Source: Roseivirga thermotolerans (GTDB taxonomy: Bacteria > Bacteroidota > Bacteroidia > Cytophagales > Cyclobacteriaceae). From it: a stretch of DNA of 64,000 nt. A model generated the notes under the pieces. The model ran no database searches and was not told where the DNA came from. It saw only the letters and a list, made by a program, of their open reading frames with translations. Location of the stretch: the NCBI RefSeq assembly GCF_014653175.1, contig NZ_BNAG01000003.1, forward strand, positions 558,001-622,000, read 5' to 3'. The position numbers were made by a program, and so were the translations under genes. Shown here in pieces: positions 1 through 8,305 of this stretch; within the stretch, counting starts at the first letter, position 1, and each line of letters begins with the position of its first letter.

Positions 1-953
1 CTGAAGGTCGATATGTATTAAACGTTACAGACCCGGGGACATACGACTTGATAGCTAGGTTTGTAGGGTATCAAACTTATGCCATAAGCATACGCATTAG
101 TGAAGAGCGGGACCTACGCCTGGACATGGCCTTAAAGCCGGAAGAAGTAAACCTTGGCAGTGTGGTTGTTACTGCCAAGAAAGACAAGGATTGGGAGCGT
201 TATATGGTCATTTTTAAGGAATTGTTTTTAGGCTACTCGGCTAATGCTGCCAAATGCAAAATATTGAACGAACAGGCCATAGACTTTTACTTCGATAAGA
301 AGAGTAATACACTCTATGCTTTTGCCGAAGAGGCCATAAAAGTAGAAAATAAGGGGCTGGGTTATATGCTAGAATATTATCTGGAAGATTTTAGCATGAA
401 CTACAGCTCTATGCTAAGCTTATATTATGGTTATACGGTTTTCACAGAAATGAAACCAAGGAGTAAGCGCCAACTTAGACGTTGGGAAGAAAACAGAGAA
501 ATTGCTTACAAGGGGTCGCTTCAACACTTTTTTGCATCGGCCTTCAAAGGCAGGCTGGAGGAAGAAGGTTATATTATTCAGGAGGCCAAAGATATAAAGG
601 GTGGAAGAGTGCTAAACCCTAACCCTATGGATTTGTCAGGGGTTCTCAGGCAAGGTCAATCGCAGCTTTCTGTACAATTACCATTCGAAAACTACCTCTA
701 TGTGACCTATACTCGCGAGGGGCAAAGCGAAGAATTCAGGCAATTCAATAATCCGAGTGGGCTCTCACTGTCTGTTTCTGCAACAAGGGTTGGAGAACAG
801 GTGTCGTGGATTTCTCTGGTAGAAGGTAAAAAAGCCATAGAGTTTGAAAGCAGCGGCTATGTGTATGACCCCATCAGCTTTATTACGCAGGGGTATTGGG
901 GTTTTGAAAAGGTGGCCGATATGGTGCCAATCAATTATAAGCCCAGGCAATAG
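1..953 (+). CDS. CarboxypepD_reg-like domain protein, 5' truncated
   Basis: The reading frame is open from base 3 to the TAG at 951-953 and runs off the left edge, so the true start is outside the window; the TTG at 48 is an internal codon. The first 50 visible residues have the beta-sandwich pattern of carboxypeptidase regulatory-like domains (PGTYDL, RFVGYQT, then LxLDMxLxP and VVVTAKKD), as in Bacteroidota envelope proteins and TonB-receptor plug linkers. The remaining 260 or so residues do not show a TonB barrel and resemble the family's usual soluble tail. The cargo or role is unknown. Its last 19 bases overlap the convergent menD. Confidence 0.7.
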   Translation, partial: EGRYVLNVTDPGTYDLIARFVGYQTYAISIRISEERDLRLDMALKPEEVNLGSVVVTAKKDKDWERYMVIFKELFLGYSANAAKCKILNEQAIDFYFDKKSNTLYAFAEEAIKVENKGLGYMLEYYLEDFSMNYSSMLSLYYGYTVFTEMKPRSKRQLRRWEENREIAYKGSLQHFFASAFKGRLEEEGYIIQEAKDIKGGRVLNPNPMDLSGVLRQGQSQLSVQLPFENYLYVTYTREGQSEEFRQFNNPSGLSLSVSATRVGEQVSWISLVEGKKAIEFESSGYVYDPISFITQGYWGFEKVADMVPINYKPRQ

Positions 954-2614
954 CTTTTATACTCCGCCAACAAACGCTCGTTTTCGAGCGGATCGCTAAA
1001 GATTTCGAGCACTTTGGCCGTGGAGGAAGAATCGAAGAAGGTACTAAGCCCACTAGTTAATTCTGATTGATTAGTACAGGCTGTGTATTCAAAGCCAAAT
1101 TCCTGGGCTGTAAGAGCCGCAGTGAGTGGTTGATGGGTCTGAAACAACTTTTCGTAAGATTTTTGGTTTCTGGGCCCCTTTATCATTCCAAAAATACCTC
1201 CTCCGGCATTGTTCATAACAATAATGCGCAAATTGGCCAGTTTTTGGTCGTGCCAGAAAGCATTTCGGTCGTAAAGAAAGGCCATGTCTCCGGTAAGCAA
1301 AGTCACCATTTTGGAGGTAGTTAAGGAGGTCCCCACAGCAGTGGCGTTGCTGCCATCAATTCCGCTGGTACCCCTGTTGCAATAAATTTCCACATGGTGA
1401 GGCAGGCCTATGAAGTTGGCATACCGTATGGCCATGCTATTGGCCAAATGCAATAAACTGTTGTGAGGCAGAGATTCCAGACACACCGCTGTTGCTTTTA
1501 GCTCTCCAAAACCGCAACGCTCAATAAAGGCCTTACTTCTTTGTTGGGTGTGTACTTCTTTTTGCCGCCAACTAAGATAAAAACTGCCTTCACTTTTGCT
1601 TGATTCTTGCTTGGCTAGCTGCTCAATAAAATAGTCTGGAGACAAATCGAATGTGTGGCTTAAATGCTGAAGACCATCGTTCAGACGCTCACCCTTCCGA
1701 ACATGCCAGTGCATGCGGGGTGGGTTCTTGCGCAAGAACTGCTTCAGGTTTTTCGATATTAGTGAATTGCCCAAAGTGATGAGTAATTCAGGAGCCTCCG
1801 GTAGTTGATCTGATTGTAAAAAAAGGTCTTGTTTCTGAAGGCTACCGGATACCATGTGCTGGTTGGCTGTTACTTCATTTACGATGACCACATTTCCTTT
1901 TTCAGCCAGGGCTTTCAGAGCCTTGGTGAGCTTCATATCCGGTTCATGCTGGCCAATTATAACCATCCGTTTTTCGGCATCATTCCACTGAGTCAGAAGG
2001 GCAGACCATTGCTCTGGCAATAAATAAGAGTGTGAAGTCGGTCTTTGTATTATCCTTGCCTTTGGGTACTCAAATTTTTCGTTTGCCTGAGGGTAGAAAG
2101 GTTCTCGTATAGGCACATTGAGGTGGGCCGGCCCCATGGGGTATTTTAGGGTGCAAAGAATAGCTTCATTCACTAATCGATTAGCGTGCCATCGGGCATC
2201 GCTGTGGCTAAGGTCTACAGGAAGCGAAAAACTGGCTTTGGCGTGGGCTCCATAAAGATTGGTTTGCCTTATGGTTTGGCCATCGTATTGATCGATCCAC
2301 TCCGGAGGACGGTCTGCGGTAATGACTAGCAGAGGTATTTCCTGATAGAAGGCTTCGGCAACGGCCGGAGCATAATTGAGACCAGCCGAACCGGATGTGC
2401 AGATGACCGCCACCGGTTTTTTGAGCTGTTGAGCAATACCCAAGGCCATGAAAGCAGCGGAGCGTTCGTCTGCAACTACCTGCACGTCAATCTGTGGATG
2501 GTTTTCGAAAGCCAGCGATATGGCAGCCGAACGCGATCCGGGAGAAATGACAGCCCGACTGATGCCATGCGCAGCGCATATTGTAGCTATTTCGTTGATG
2601 TGTGGCAGTATCAA
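935..2614 (-). CDS. menD: 2-succinyl-5-enolpyruvyl-6-hydroxy-3-cyclohexene-1-carboxylate synthase
   Basis: Thiamine-diphosphate enzyme that joins isochorismate and 2-oxoglutarate in menaquinone synthesis, in the cytoplasm. The 559-residue length is normal for MenD. The N-terminal pyrimidine-binding domain carries the catalytic-glutamate region (VADERSAAFMALG, about residue 50), preceded by SPGSRS. The C-terminal PP domain has the metal-binding LLTGDMAFLYDRN stretch followed by NNAGGGIF. It is the last gene of a menI-like/menF/menD operon; its ATG overlaps the menF stop by four bases (ATGA type), which suggests translational coupling. It overlaps the convergent partial gene at its 3' end by 19 bases. 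Confidence 0.95.
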   Translation of the reverse strand: MILPHINEIATICAAHGISRAVISPGSRSAAISLAFENHPQIDVQVVADERSAAFMALGIAQQLKKPVAVICTSGSAGLNYAPAVAEAFYQEIPLLVITADRPPEWIDQYDGQTIRQTNLYGAHAKASFSLPVDLSHSDARWHANRLVNEAILCTLKYPMGPAHLNVPIREPFYPQANEKFEYPKARIIQRPTSHSYLLPEQWSALLTQWNDAEKRMVIIGQHEPDMKLTKALKALAEKGNVVIVNEVTANQHMVSGSLQKQDLFLQSDQLPEAPELLITLGNSLISKNLKQFLRKNPPRMHWHVRKGERLNDGLQHLSHTFDLSPDYFIEQLAKQESSKSEGSFYLSWRQKEVHTQQRSKAFIERCGFGELKATAVCLESLPHNSLLHLANSMAIRYANFIGLPHHVEIYCNRGTSGIDGSNATAVGTSLTTSKMVTLLTGDMAFLYDRNAFWHDQKLANLRIIVMNNAGGGIFGMIKGPRNQKSYEKLFQTHQPLTAALTAQEFGFEYTACTNQSELTSGLSTFFDSSSTAKVLEIFSDPLENERLLAEYKSYCLGL

Positions 2615-3849
2615 TGCGATTGATTGAGAATGTTCAGCAAAGTATTGAATTTCATTTCAGTTTCCGCCAATTCCTTTTGCGGCCGCGAATGAGCCGTGAC
2701 CCCCGCTCCGGCAAAAAGGCGTCCGTGGCTGCCAGCCAGTTCCATGCATCGTAAGTTGACATACAAATGCGTGCAATCTTCAATATTAACTGGCCCCAGA
2801 AAGCCCGAATAAAACCTTCGGTTTAGTTTTTCCTGTACTTTGAGAAATGCCAAAGTCTCTTCTTTGGGCATACCCGCTACGGCCGATGTGGGGTGAAGTA
2901 GCTCGAGCATAACGGTGGGTAATTCCTGAAAATTGGTGGCTTGCAGGTCTACTTCGAAAGTAGTTTTCAGGTGCAGTAAGTTACCTGCTTTTACAGTTTC
3001 AGGTCCCTTTTCGCTAAACTCTCTCAGTCTTATTTTTTTGAAACAGTTAATAATGTAGCGGCTTACCATTGCCTGTTCCTCAATTTCTTTTTGTGTCCAG
3101 GCTGTGTCGGTTAGTGAAGCATCGGGGTTGTAGCGCTGGGTAGCTGCCAGAGCAATGGTTCTGAAAACTTGTGTTTCTTTTTCTATGAGCACCTCTGGTG
3201 TTGCTCCCAACCACGAGCCTGCCTGCGGAATTGAGACGTAAGAGATAAAGGCGTTTTGATAGGCCTGGCATAGCCCGTTGAAAAAGGCAACCAAATCGAA
3301 ATTTTCAGGTAGGGCAATGTCTTTACTCCTAGCCGGTACTATTTTCTCGAAGGTACCCGCCTGAATGGCTTCAATGCACCGTTCAACCAAATGCTCATAA
3401 TCTGAAGGAGAAGAGGGTTCGGTAAGAGACATCCCGCCATTCAACGGAACTTCTGGATTGGTTCTGGAAGCTTCAAGCTGCTCAATAAGCTGAACTTTGA
3501 ATTTTTGAATTTGCTCTGACCCCTGTTCTTTATTCAGTGGGGTAAATACTGTTTCATTAAAATCAAAAGACAATAGAATGTCGCCTGAGATAAACAGTCC
3601 TTTTTCTTCTCCGAAGCTAAAAGGAGCAAATGCAAAACCATTAGAGAGTTCTTGTATATCGTATTGAGTTACCTCTTTGGCCGCTTCGAACGACAAGAGT
3701 AGGTTCACTTCAGACTGAAAAGGCCTGCGCCAAAGAGCAACAGGGAGCCCTTGCTTACCGGCCCACTGCAAAGCGGCTCTAATAAGTTCTTCTTTTGTGA
3801 ACGACCCCAAGTCGGGCTCTAAGGTTATTGCCTTTTCCTGATTATTCAT
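2611..3849 (-). CDS. menF: isochorismate synthase (chorismate-binding family)
   Basis: A 412-residue chorismate-binding enzyme, expected to convert chorismate to isochorismate, the entry step of menaquinone synthesis. The C-terminal two thirds show family signatures: KIVPARSKDI, GSWLGATPEVL, HPTSAVAGMPKE, RRFYSGFLGPV and the final GAGVTAHSRPQKELAETEMK block. Position between a hotdog thioesterase and menD, overlapping each by four bases, favours isochorismate synthase over salicylate or anthranilate enzymes of the same fold. An enterobactin-type EntC role is unlikely because no siderophore genes are near. Confidence 0.92.
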   Translation of the reverse strand: MNNQEKAITLEPDLGSFTKEELIRAALQWAGKQGLPVALWRRPFQSEVNLLLSFEAAKEVTQYDIQELSNGFAFAPFSFGEEKGLFISGDILLSFDFNETVFTPLNKEQGSEQIQKFKVQLIEQLEASRTNPEVPLNGGMSLTEPSSPSDYEHLVERCIEAIQAGTFEKIVPARSKDIALPENFDLVAFFNGLCQAYQNAFISYVSIPQAGSWLGATPEVLIEKETQVFRTIALAATQRYNPDASLTDTAWTQKEIEEQAMVSRYIINCFKKIRLREFSEKGPETVKAGNLLHLKTTFEVDLQATNFQELPTVMLELLHPTSAVAGMPKEETLAFLKVQEKLNRRFYSGFLGPVNIEDCTHLYVNLRCMELAGSHGRLFAGAGVTAHSRPQKELAETEMKFNTLLNILNQSH

Positions 3850-4271
3850 TCTTGTTTTTTATCCAGCACAGCCATGGTAATTCTGCTTATGCAGATCAAT
3901 TCTTTTTCCTCATTTTCAATGCGAATTTCCCATACCTGTGTTCGTTTTCCCACATGAATTGGAGTGGTTTTGCCATAAACAAACCCGCTGCGCACCGATT
4001 TTATATGGTTGGCGTTGATGTCTAGCCCAACACAGTATTGCCTCTGAGGATCTACCGTAAGGGTGGCAGCTATGCTACCCAGTGTTTCGGCCAATACTAC
4101 CGATGCTCCTCCATGCAACATACCCAAAGGCTGATGGGTTCGGTGATCGACCGGCATTTTACCAATGAGATAGTCTTTTCCTAACTCCGTTACTTCTATA
4201 CCTAAATGTTCAACCAAAGTGTTTTTACTCATTTGGTTGATTATTTCTAAGGTTGCTTTCGGATGAAACAT
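3846..4271 (-). CDS. hotdog-fold thioesterase, probable DHNA-CoA thioesterase (MenI-like)
   Basis: A 141-residue single hotdog domain of the PaaI/YbgC-like thioesterase family. The active-site loop is visible as HQPLGMLHGGASVVLAETLG (about residues 47-66), with the HGG turn on the central helix and the glutamate in AETLGS that serves as catalytic base in this family. It is the first gene of an operon with menF and menD and overlaps menF by four bases, so hydrolysis of 1,4-dihydroxy-2-naphthoyl-CoA is the most likely role; substrate is inferred from context only. A TATTTTTG box (positions 4320-4313) lies about 40 bases upstream but without a well-spaced -33 partner. Confidence 0.8.
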   Translation of the reverse strand: MFHPKATLEIINQMSKNTLVEHLGIEVTELGKDYLIGKMPVDHRTHQPLGMLHGGASVVLAETLGSIAATLTVDPQRQYCVGLDINANHIKSVRSGFVYGKTTPIHVGKRTQVWEIRIENEEKELICISRITMAVLDKKQE

Positions 4272-4291
4272 TCAGTTTGGGATTAACTTTT

Positions 4292-4299
4292 TAGCTTTG
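4292..4299 (+). promoter_or_regulatory. candidate Bacteroidota -7 box for the histidine phosphatase gene
   Basis: TAGCTTTG matches the TAnnTTTG -7 consensus and sits 31 bases before the ATG at 4331. Its extended context TTAGCTTTGCGGC is almost the same as the -7 regions before miaE (12301) and the AOS-family gene (54507). No TTTG lies at the ideal 18-20 base spacing upstream; one at 4276 is too close. Half a promoter by sequence. Confidence 0.35.
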
Positions 4300-4330
4300 C
4301 GGCTGGTAGCGGCAAAAATAGAACAAATCG

Positions 4331-4954
4331 ATGATCAAAAAAATATACCTGACCCGACACGGTGAAACGGATTATAATAAGCAAGGAATAGTGCAGGGTA
4401 GTGGTATTGACTCTGATTTGAACGGAAAAGGCAGGGCCCAGGCTGCAGCCTTTTATGAGACTTATGGTTCGTGGCCGTTTGATAAACTATATGTTTCCGG
4501 GCTAAAGCGCACCCATCAGTCTATGGAGGGCTTTATAAACGATGGGCTACCCTATGAGGTGCTCACCGACCTGAACGAAATTAGCTGGGGCAGCAGAGAG
4601 GGACTTCCCGTAGACCAGGAGGGAACAGCCTACTATTTGCAAATGATTGAACGGTGGCAGAAAGGAGAAACCAACTTGGCCATAGATGGGGGAGAAAGCC
4701 CCGATCAGGTAGCAGCACGCATGCGCAATGCTCTTTCTTATATACTTGATCGAACAGACGAACATCATGTGCTCATTTGTATGCATGGCCGAGCTATGAG
4801 GGTAATGTTGGCTGTAATGCTCAATTATCCGCTAAAGTGCATGGATATGTTCGAGCATTCCAATCTATGCCTGTATCAGTTGGCGTATACAGGTACATCT
4901 TTTCAGTTAGAAAAGTACAACGATACTAATCATTTGAAGGGGAGAGTTGGCTGA
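4331..4954 (+). CDS. histidine phosphatase family protein (phosphoglycerate mutase-like)
   Basis: A 207-residue protein of the branch-1 histidine phosphatase superfamily. The phosphohistidine motif TRHGETDYN is at residues 8-16 (His10 becomes phosphorylated), the acid/base region is SWGSREGLP, and the second histidine is in ICMHGRAMRVM near residue 152. The substrate could be a phosphoglycerate, alpha-ribazole phosphate or another small phosphate ester; nothing nearby decides. It is transcribed alone, with a candidate -7 box upstream, and its last 29 bases overlap the convergent TPR gene. Confidence 0.88.
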   Translation: MIKKIYLTRHGETDYNKQGIVQGSGIDSDLNGKGRAQAAAFYETYGSWPFDKLYVSGLKRTHQSMEGFINDGLPYEVLTDLNEISWGSREGLPVDQEGTAYYLQMIERWQKGETNLAIDGGESPDQVAARMRNALSYILDRTDEHHVLICMHGRAMRVMLAVMLNYPLKCMDMFEHSNLCLYQLAYTGTSFQLEKYNDTNHLKGRVG

Positions 4955-6374
4955 GGGCTAGCGAAGCCTTACTATCGAGGCTCGATTTATAGGGGTGTTT
5001 TTTAAAGCTCAACACTCGTTCAAAATACATTTTGGCCATGGTGTTTTGTCCTTGTTGCTGCTGTAAATAGCCGAGCTGCAAAAAAGCATTGGGAGCATAA
5101 TAGCTTTCTTCAATCATTTCGGCTTTATCTATTACTGCTCTGTACAGTTCTATGGCAGTTTTGCTTCGGTTTTGCAAATGAGCCATTCGTGCCTTACGAT
5201 AAGTTAGTTCTACCTGAAGTAGCTCGGTGAGGGGTTCTCGTTCGATAGACTCTATTAAAGATTGACTGAACTCGTAAAAGCCGCCATCTATGGCAAACCG
5301 AAGCTGAAGCATGGGCCAGTGCGTTTGCCCCAGGTTTTCCAGTATCTTTTCTGCGTTTTTGTCAATTTCAGTGCCTGAACTACCTTTTTCTTTAGCCTGC
5401 CGAATGTAGTGGTTAAACTCAGACGGCCTATTCATAAATTTGGCGCTCAGCCCCATTTTAAGTAAAGCATCTTTTTGGTAGCTGGCTCCTTTAAAGGACT
5501 GTATAAAACTGCTAAAGTGGTCGATGGCTTCGGTGTATTTTCCCTGTTGAAAATACGTTTCGCCAAGCAAATATTCGGCAAAAGGCACTTTGCTCCTTAC
5601 TCGATAAAACAGCTGACGAGCTTCTTCGGCCCGGTGAGATTTGGCCATAATAATGCCCTGGAAGTATGAGGCCAGTGGGGTGTTGCTCCATTTGTGATTG
5701 GCAATGAATGAAGGCGCCATGGAGAAGTTTTCCAGTAGGTGGGAGTAAACCATTCCCAATATTATGGCAGACTCCAAAGATTGCATGGAATGGGTGTTTG
5801 GGACTTGTTTTAGTTGATTGAGGCCGTCATTTACGGTGCCTCTCATGCCGAATAGATTAAATACCCAGCGATAGTTTTCCGGAGTAACCCCAAATAGAAT
5901 TTGCAAAAGTCCGCGTGTTCTTTGGTTGAGCTGAAAATCTGGATGAGCCTTGAGGTTGCGTTCAATACTTTTATTGGCTGATCTGATGGCCCAAAATGCC
6001 CCCCATTCATCGCCATATTTTAGTTTTAGGAAGCCCCATTGCAGCTTTAGCTCGGCTTCTACAAAACCTTTCCAGGCCGATTGATCGGAAGCTTTGCTTA
6101 TGGCTTTTAACCGCTGATCTTCCAGGGGCTTGAGGGCCTCATAAGCAGAATCTGATTCATGAAAGATGAGATAAACAAAGTCGTGAAGATTTTGAGTATA
6201 TATTTCCTGGAGGTCTGTATTAGTACGGGCTTTTTGGGGTGCCTCACCGGGTTGCAGTGCTAAGTTTAGTAAGTCAAGAGTACGGGCAGACTGTCCCTGG
6301 CTGTTCAAAACAAGGCACAAAAAAAATGGATAAGCCAGAAGGCCTATCCATTTACTATATTCTTTAAGAAACAT
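4926..6374 (-). CDS. exported tetratricopeptide-repeat protein
   Basis: A 482-residue protein that begins with a hydrophobic export signal (about residues 10-28, ending near NSQGQSA), so it probably acts in the periplasm or at the outer membrane. The C-terminal half contains TPR-like helical pairs, such as the AEYLLGETYFQQGKYTEAID region and the APNAFLQLGYLQQQQGQNT region, both with the Y/A/G spacing typical of TPRs. The N-terminal half is helical without a recognised domain. It is the third gene of the nif3-cdsZ-TPR run, seven bases after cdsZ. Function unknown; TPRs usually serve protein-protein binding. Confidence 0.8.
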   Translation of the reverse strand: MFLKEYSKWIGLLAYPFFLCLVLNSQGQSARTLDLLNLALQPGEAPQKARTNTDLQEIYTQNLHDFVYLIFHESDSAYEALKPLEDQRLKAISKASDQSAWKGFVEAELKLQWGFLKLKYGDEWGAFWAIRSANKSIERNLKAHPDFQLNQRTRGLLQILFGVTPENYRWVFNLFGMRGTVNDGLNQLKQVPNTHSMQSLESAIILGMVYSHLLENFSMAPSFIANHKWSNTPLASYFQGIIMAKSHRAEEARQLFYRVRSKVPFAEYLLGETYFQQGKYTEAIDHFSSFIQSFKGASYQKDALLKMGLSAKFMNRPSEFNHYIRQAKEKGSSGTEIDKNAEKILENLGQTHWPMLQLRFAIDGGFYEFSQSLIESIEREPLTELLQVELTYRKARMAHLQNRSKTAIELYRAVIDKAEMIEESYYAPNAFLQLGYLQQQQGQNTMAKMYFERVLSFKKHPYKSSLDSKASLALSQLSPSND

Positions 6375-6381
6375 CAGTGAA

Positions 6382-7158
6382 TTAACTAGCTGATTTTCTG
6401 GTTCTTCTTGCTGGTTTTTTCTCTTCAGTTACAATTTCATCGGTTACCTCGGCTAAGATTCTGCCGCAATGTTCGCAAACAATGATTTTTTTACTGTCTC
6501 TGATATCGGCCTGACGCTGAGGAGGAACAATGTTGAAGCAGCCTCCGCAAGCTCCACGGCTTACCGGCACAACGGCCAGACCATTTCGGGCATTATTTCT
6601 CAACTTAGTGTAAGAGTTAAGAAGTCGCTCCTCAATGTTTTTAACTGCTTTTTCGCGATCTTTCAAGAGCTTTTCTTCATCGGCTTCGCTTTCTTTAGTC
6701 AATACCTCAAGCTCCGATTTTTTGGTGTCAAGGTCTTTGTTTCTTTCGCTTAGCTCGTTTTCAGTGCGCTCAATCTCTTCTTTCTTCGCGTCTATTTTAA
6801 CGAAAGCTTCTTTTATTCGCTTTTCTGAGATTTGAATCTCCAAATTCTGAAGTTCGATTTCCTTGGTAATGGCATCGTATTCACGATTATTTCGAACATT
6901 CATTTGTTGCTCTTCATATTTTCTGATCAGCGCCTCAGAGTTCTTAATCTGAGTTTTGTGATCAGCAATATTGGCTTCGAGCTCAGCAAGCTCGTTTTTA
7001 AATTTCTCTATTCTTGTTTCGTATCCAGCTATCTCATCCTCCAGATCGGCCACCTCATCGGGCAGGGCACCTCTTACTTTTTTAATTTCATCTAGCTGAG
7101 AATCAATAGATTGTAGATGCTGTAACGCCTCTAATTTCTGTGCAACTGTTTTTTCCAT
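6382..7158 (-). CDS. CdsZ-like coiled-coil zinc-ribbon protein
   Basis: A 258-residue protein with a long charged coiled coil (about residues 25-190, rich in E, K, L heptads) followed by a C4 zinc ribbon: CGGCFNIVPPQ and IVCEHCGRIL supply two CxxC pairs about 22 residues apart. This is the COG1579 / CdsZ / HP0958-like architecture, seen in proteins that bind nucleic acid or act as secretion or flagellar chaperones; in Bacteroidota the role is undefined. A basic lysine/arginine tail follows the ribbon. It lies 11 bases after the Nif3-like gene, a conserved pairing, which suggests co-expression. Confidence 0.85.
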   Translation of the reverse strand: MEKTVAQKLEALQHLQSIDSQLDEIKKVRGALPDEVADLEDEIAGYETRIEKFKNELAELEANIADHKTQIKNSEALIRKYEEQQMNVRNNREYDAITKEIELQNLEIQISEKRIKEAFVKIDAKKEEIERTENELSERNKDLDTKKSELEVLTKESEADEEKLLKDREKAVKNIEERLLNSYTKLRNNARNGLAVVPVSRGACGGCFNIVPPQRQADIRDSKKIIVCEHCGRILAEVTDEIVTEEKKPARRTRKSAS

Positions 7159-7169
7159 TAACCGTGTTT

Positions 7170-8267
7170 TTAGAAGTACTTTACGGGGTTCGTATTCACC
7201 TCTGACAAATAGGTTGCAATATTAGCAAAATTTTCACTGATAAACGCACCAAGCAGCTCTTTTGTAAATACCTCACTCTCATAGTGTCCGATGTCGGCAA
7301 TCATTATTTTTTCTTCCGCATCAAAGAACTCATGGTACTTGAAATCAGAAGTGACAAAGGCCTGAGCACCGGCTGCCATAGCAGTGCCTAACAGAAAGCT
7401 GCCTGCACCGCCACAAACCGCCACTCGTTGAATGGGTTTGTGGCTTAGGGGGGTATATTTAATGGTATTGAGCTGCATGCTCTTTTTTAGATGAGCGAGA
7501 AAGTCTTGTTCGCTCATGGGCTGCTCAAGGTCTCCAACCATACCGGCTCCTACTTCCTGATTGGTGTTTTTAAGTGGTTGCAGATAATAGGCTACTTCTT
7601 CATAAGGGTGAGCCTTTTGGAGTGCACCTACTACCTGGGCCTGTAAATGGCTTGGAAATATGAGCTCTACCTTGTTTTCTTCTACAAATTCTTGTTGGTT
7701 TTGTTGGCCTATGGTTGGGTTGGCCTTATCGTTAGGCTTAAAAGTGCCTGTGCCCAAAATTCGGAAACTGCAGTGGCTGTAGTTGCCAATGTGACCTGCT
7801 CCGGCCCCGTGCATGGCATTCAATACTTCATCGGTATGTTGAGTGGGGATAAAGGTTTCCAGTTTGGTGAGTGTATCTGCCTTGGGCGCAAGAACGCGAA
7901 GGTTGTTTAACCCCAGGCAGTCGGCAATTTTACGATTCACGCCAGTGTGTACATTGTCCAGGTTGGTGTGAATAGCATAAATGGCAATGTCATTTTTAAT
8001 GGCCTTAATAATGGTGCGCTCCACATAGTTTTTGCCATTGAGCTGTTTAAGTCCTTTGAATACAATGGGATGATGTGCCACAATTAAATTGCATTGTTTA
8101 GTCACCGCTTCATCAACAACTAACTCGGTACAGTCCAGTGTGCAAAGTACGCCCTTTACCTCCATTTTGGGATCTCCCGTAAGTAGTCCGGCATTGTCGT
8201 AACCTTCCTGATAAGCACGTGGGGCTATTTGCTCTAGAAAATCTGTGATATCCTTTATCTTTGCCAT
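7170..8267 (-). CDS. Nif3-like dinuclear metal-centre protein (DUF34 family)
   Basis: A 365-residue Nif3/YbgI/DUF34 protein. Metal-ligand motifs are visible: VAHHPIVFKG (His65, His66), AIHTNLDNVHTG, and the C-terminal DIGHYESE. The length fits the longer form with a PII-like insertion between the two halves (about residues 130-240), common in Bacteroidota and Firmicutes. The exact reaction is unresolved for the family; GTP cyclohydrolase-like and metal-chaperone or repair roles have been proposed. It heads the operon with cdsZ and the TPR gene, and is divergent from lpxK with 38 bases between the starts. Confidence 0.9.
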   Translation of the reverse strand: MAKIKDITDFLEQIAPRAYQEGYDNAGLLTGDPKMEVKGVLCTLDCTELVVDEAVTKQCNLIVAHHPIVFKGLKQLNGKNYVERTIIKAIKNDIAIYAIHTNLDNVHTGVNRKIADCLGLNNLRVLAPKADTLTKLETFIPTQHTDEVLNAMHGAGAGHIGNYSHCSFRILGTGTFKPNDKANPTIGQQNQQEFVEENKVELIFPSHLQAQVVGALQKAHPYEEVAYYLQPLKNTNQEVGAGMVGDLEQPMSEQDFLAHLKKSMQLNTIKYTPLSHKPIQRVAVCGGAGSFLLGTAMAAGAQAFVTSDFKYHEFFDAEEKIMIADIGHYESEVFTKELLGAFISENFANIATYLSEVNTNPVKYF

Positions 8268-8305
8268 ATTTTCCGTCTTTCAATGGCTAAGATAGTCAGC
8301 CTGCT

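Noticed and set aside
8256-8263. TATCTTTG as a promoter for lpxK
   Set aside because: It lies within the start of the Nif3-like gene, where MAKIKDI codons generate it, and the nearest TTTG is 24 bases upstream, too far.
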